Positions 62,884-64,000 of a DNA stretch of 64,000 nucleotides are shown piece by piece. Each line of letters begins with the position of its first letter. Position 1 is the first letter of the stretch. This DNA is from Pseudonocardia sp. C8 (GTDB taxonomy: Bacteria; Actinomycetota; Actinomycetes; Mycobacteriales; Pseudonocardiaceae): contig NZ_JACMTR010000002.1 of assembly GCF_014267175.1 (NCBI RefSeq), positions 508,001-572,000 of the forward strand, read 5' to 3'. The notes beneath the pieces were generated by a model that did no database searches, was not told the DNA's origin, and saw only the letters and a list, made by a program, of their open reading frames with translations. The translations under genes were made by a program, and so were the position numbers.

Positions 62884-63696
62884 GTGCGCTCCACGAGCAA
62901 CCCGGCGTTCCGCAACCTGCCCACCCAGCAGGGCGGCTACGCCACGTTCGACCGCTCGGGCGGCGGCATGGCAGGCGCGGGCGCCGCCTACGCCGGCGGC
63001 CAGACGTCCTATGTCGACCCGACCCGGGCCGCGGAGGAGGTCGGTCGTCCGATCACGATCGACGACATCGTCCAGAAGACCGCCATCAGTGGTGGCCTCG
63101 CCCTGGTGGCCGGGTTCCTGACCGCGTACTCCGGGCTGTGGATCCTGGCGCTTCCGGCGTTCGTCGTCGGCCTGGTCGTGTCGCTGATCGTCATCTTCAA
63201 GCAGAAGCCCAGCGCGCCGCTGACGCTGACGTACTCGGTGGCGATGGGCGTCGCCCTCGGCGGCATCACCGGGCCGATCAACCAGCTCTACCCGGGCATC
63301 GCGTTCCAGGCGCTGATCGGCACGGCCGGGGTGTTCTTCGGCATGCTGGTCGTCTACAAGACCGGTGCGGTCAAGGTGACACCCCGCTTCACCAAGTGGC
63401 TCATGGGCGCGATGATCGGCGTCGTCGTCCTGATGATCGCCAACCTGGTCGCGAGCTTCTTCACCACCGGTGGTCTGGGACTGCGCGACGGTGGCCCGCT
63501 CGCGATCCTCTTCAGCCTGGTCGTGATCGGCGTGGCCGCCTTCAGCCTGCTGCTCGACTTCGACGCGGCCGACAACGCCGTCCGCGCCGGGGTGCCGGAG
63601 AAGTACTCCTGGTACATCGCCTTCGGCCTGATGACCACCCTGGTCTGGCTCTACATCGAGATCCTGCGCCTGCTGAGCTACCTCCGCCAGGACTGA
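62884..63696 (+). CDS. Bax inhibitor-1/YccA-family integral membrane protein
   Basis: 270 residues. A Gly-rich cytosolic N terminus of about 50 residues (MRSTSNPAFRNLPTQQGGYA) precedes seven membrane segments, including GVALGGITGPINQLYPGIAF, the BI-1 motif region, and the C-terminal PEKYSWYIAFGLMTTLVWLY with EILRLLSYL. BI-1 proteins are proton/calcium-linked channels or YidC/FtsH interactors. GTG 62884 follows GAGGAGG. Three hairpins follow the gene. Confidence 0.92.
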   Translation: MRSTSNPAFRNLPTQQGGYATFDRSGGGMAGAGAAYAGGQTSYVDPTRAAEEVGRPITIDDIVQKTAISGGLALVAGFLTAYSGLWILALPAFVVGLVVSLIVIFKQKPSAPLTLTYSVAMGVALGGITGPINQLYPGIAFQALIGTAGVFFGMLVVYKTGAVKVTPRFTKWLMGAMIGVVVLMIANLVASFFTTGGLGLRDGGPLAILFSLVVIGVAAFSLLLDFDAADNAVRAGVPEKYSWYIAFGLMTTLVWLYIEILRLLSYLRQD

Positions 63697-63709
63697 CGCA
63701 CACCGACGA

Positions 63710-63792
63710 CCCGGCCCGCGCGGGCCGGGAGCGGACCGGAACCGCCCCCTCCGGTCCTGCGCGCCGCGGACGCCCACCGGTGTCCGCGGCGC
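63710..63792. terminator. Three consecutive hairpins after the BI-1 gene
   Basis: A 20-base perfect palindrome CCCGGCCCGCGCGGGCCGGG (63710-63729). GGACCGGA ... TCCGGTCC (63733-63757, nine-base loop). GCGCCGCGGAC ... GTCCGCGGCGC (63761-63792, ten-base loop). Together they probably end transcription before the gene at 63844. Confidence 0.55.
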
Positions 63793-63843
63793 CGTCGTCT
63801 CCGGGGCTGTTCCCGGGACGCGGGCCGCCGTACCGTCGTCCAC

Positions 63844-64000
63844 GTGCCCGGGAACGACCCGGTCGCCACCGGGATCGCCGTCTTCCTGGCGATCTCGTTC
63901 GGTCCCGCGGTGCTGCTGTGGCTGCTGTTGCGGGTGCCCACGGTCGTCCGCCGGATCGCGGCGGCGCACCGCCGGCGCCGCTGCCCGCCGCCGACGGGAC
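63844..64000 (+). CDS. Start of a small membrane protein, cut by the right edge
   Basis: GTG 63844 (MPGNDPVATGIAVFLAISFG) with one membrane segment (IAVFLAISFGPAVLLWLLLR) and a basic region (VVRRIAAAHRRRR) before the window ends; at least 52 codons. TACCGT lies seven bases before the GTG without a ribosome site, so it is probably leaderless. Family unknown. Confidence 0.55.
   Translation, partial: MPGNDPVATGIAVFLAISFGPAVLLWLLLRVPTVVRRIAAAHRRRRCPPPTG

Overview
The window is chromosomal DNA from a very GC-rich actinobacterium, most likely a Pseudonocardia-like member of the Pseudonocardiaceae. The grounds are strong G/C third-position bias, frequent GTG/TTG starts, many apparently leaderless genes, DUF397 and DUF222/HNH (13E12-type) proteins, a proteasome beta subunit, and the gene order mfd - mazG - eno - ftsB/divIC - DUF501 - ppx known from mycobacteria and relatives. 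No prophage, transposase or CRISPR array was seen.

Layout. 1-1458: SulP anion permease cut by the left edge. 1.7-2.1 kb: a possible ADP-ribosylglycohydrolase remnant and tRNA-Gln(UUG). 2.3-6.1 kb: four-gene sugar cassette (C-methyltransferase-like, sugar-phosphate nucleotidyltransferase, PIG-L deacetylase, epimerase) ending in a long hairpin. 6.5-13.1 kb: D-amino-acid module, with RidA, IclR regulator and PfkB kinase on one strand and a D-serine-dehydratase-like PLP enzyme, D-aminoacylase and GntP permease divergent from them; the divergent gap holds two 13-bp repeats that look like IclR operators. 13.2-15.6 kb: cobalt-type nitrile hydratase (alpha, beta, activator) and a putative Fe(II)/2OG oxygenase. 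16.2-31.3 kb: housekeeping block with mfd, a tricorn protease, a SurA-like lipoprotein, mazG, a TPR protein, enolase, a divisome protein, DUF501, an acyl-CoA dehydrogenase, ppx and a family-5 uracil-DNA glycosylase. 33.06 kb: an unusual tRNA with a UAA anticodon.

33.7-40.2 kb is a metal and oxyanion resistance block: arsC, ACR3, arsR, divergent arsI/cadI, a His-rich CDF exporter with its own ArsR-type regulator, chrA and a split chrB. 40.3-49.4 kb looks like one uptake, sensing and hydrolysis module for a hydantoin-, amide- or pyrimidine-like compound: an NCS1 permease with a Cys4 tail, a leaderless-secretion (cytosolic) AmiC-like binding protein coupled to a PucR regulator, and hydantoinase subunits HyuA and HyuB.

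49.6-64 kb is mixed: an ERCC4-like/Lsr2-tailed protein lacking the nuclease core, two VOC proteins, an archaeal/eukaryal-type prolyl-tRNA synthetase, a maleate-isomerase-like protein, SRPBCC and nitroreductase proteins, a frameshifted HNH endonuclease under a LexA-like box, a RibD/DHFR-type reductase, an AlkZ-like winged-helix protein, a proteasome beta subunit without an alpha neighbour, a nitronate monooxygenase, small membrane proteins and a BI-1/YccA protein. All functions are read from recognised motifs and neighbours; no database search was run.
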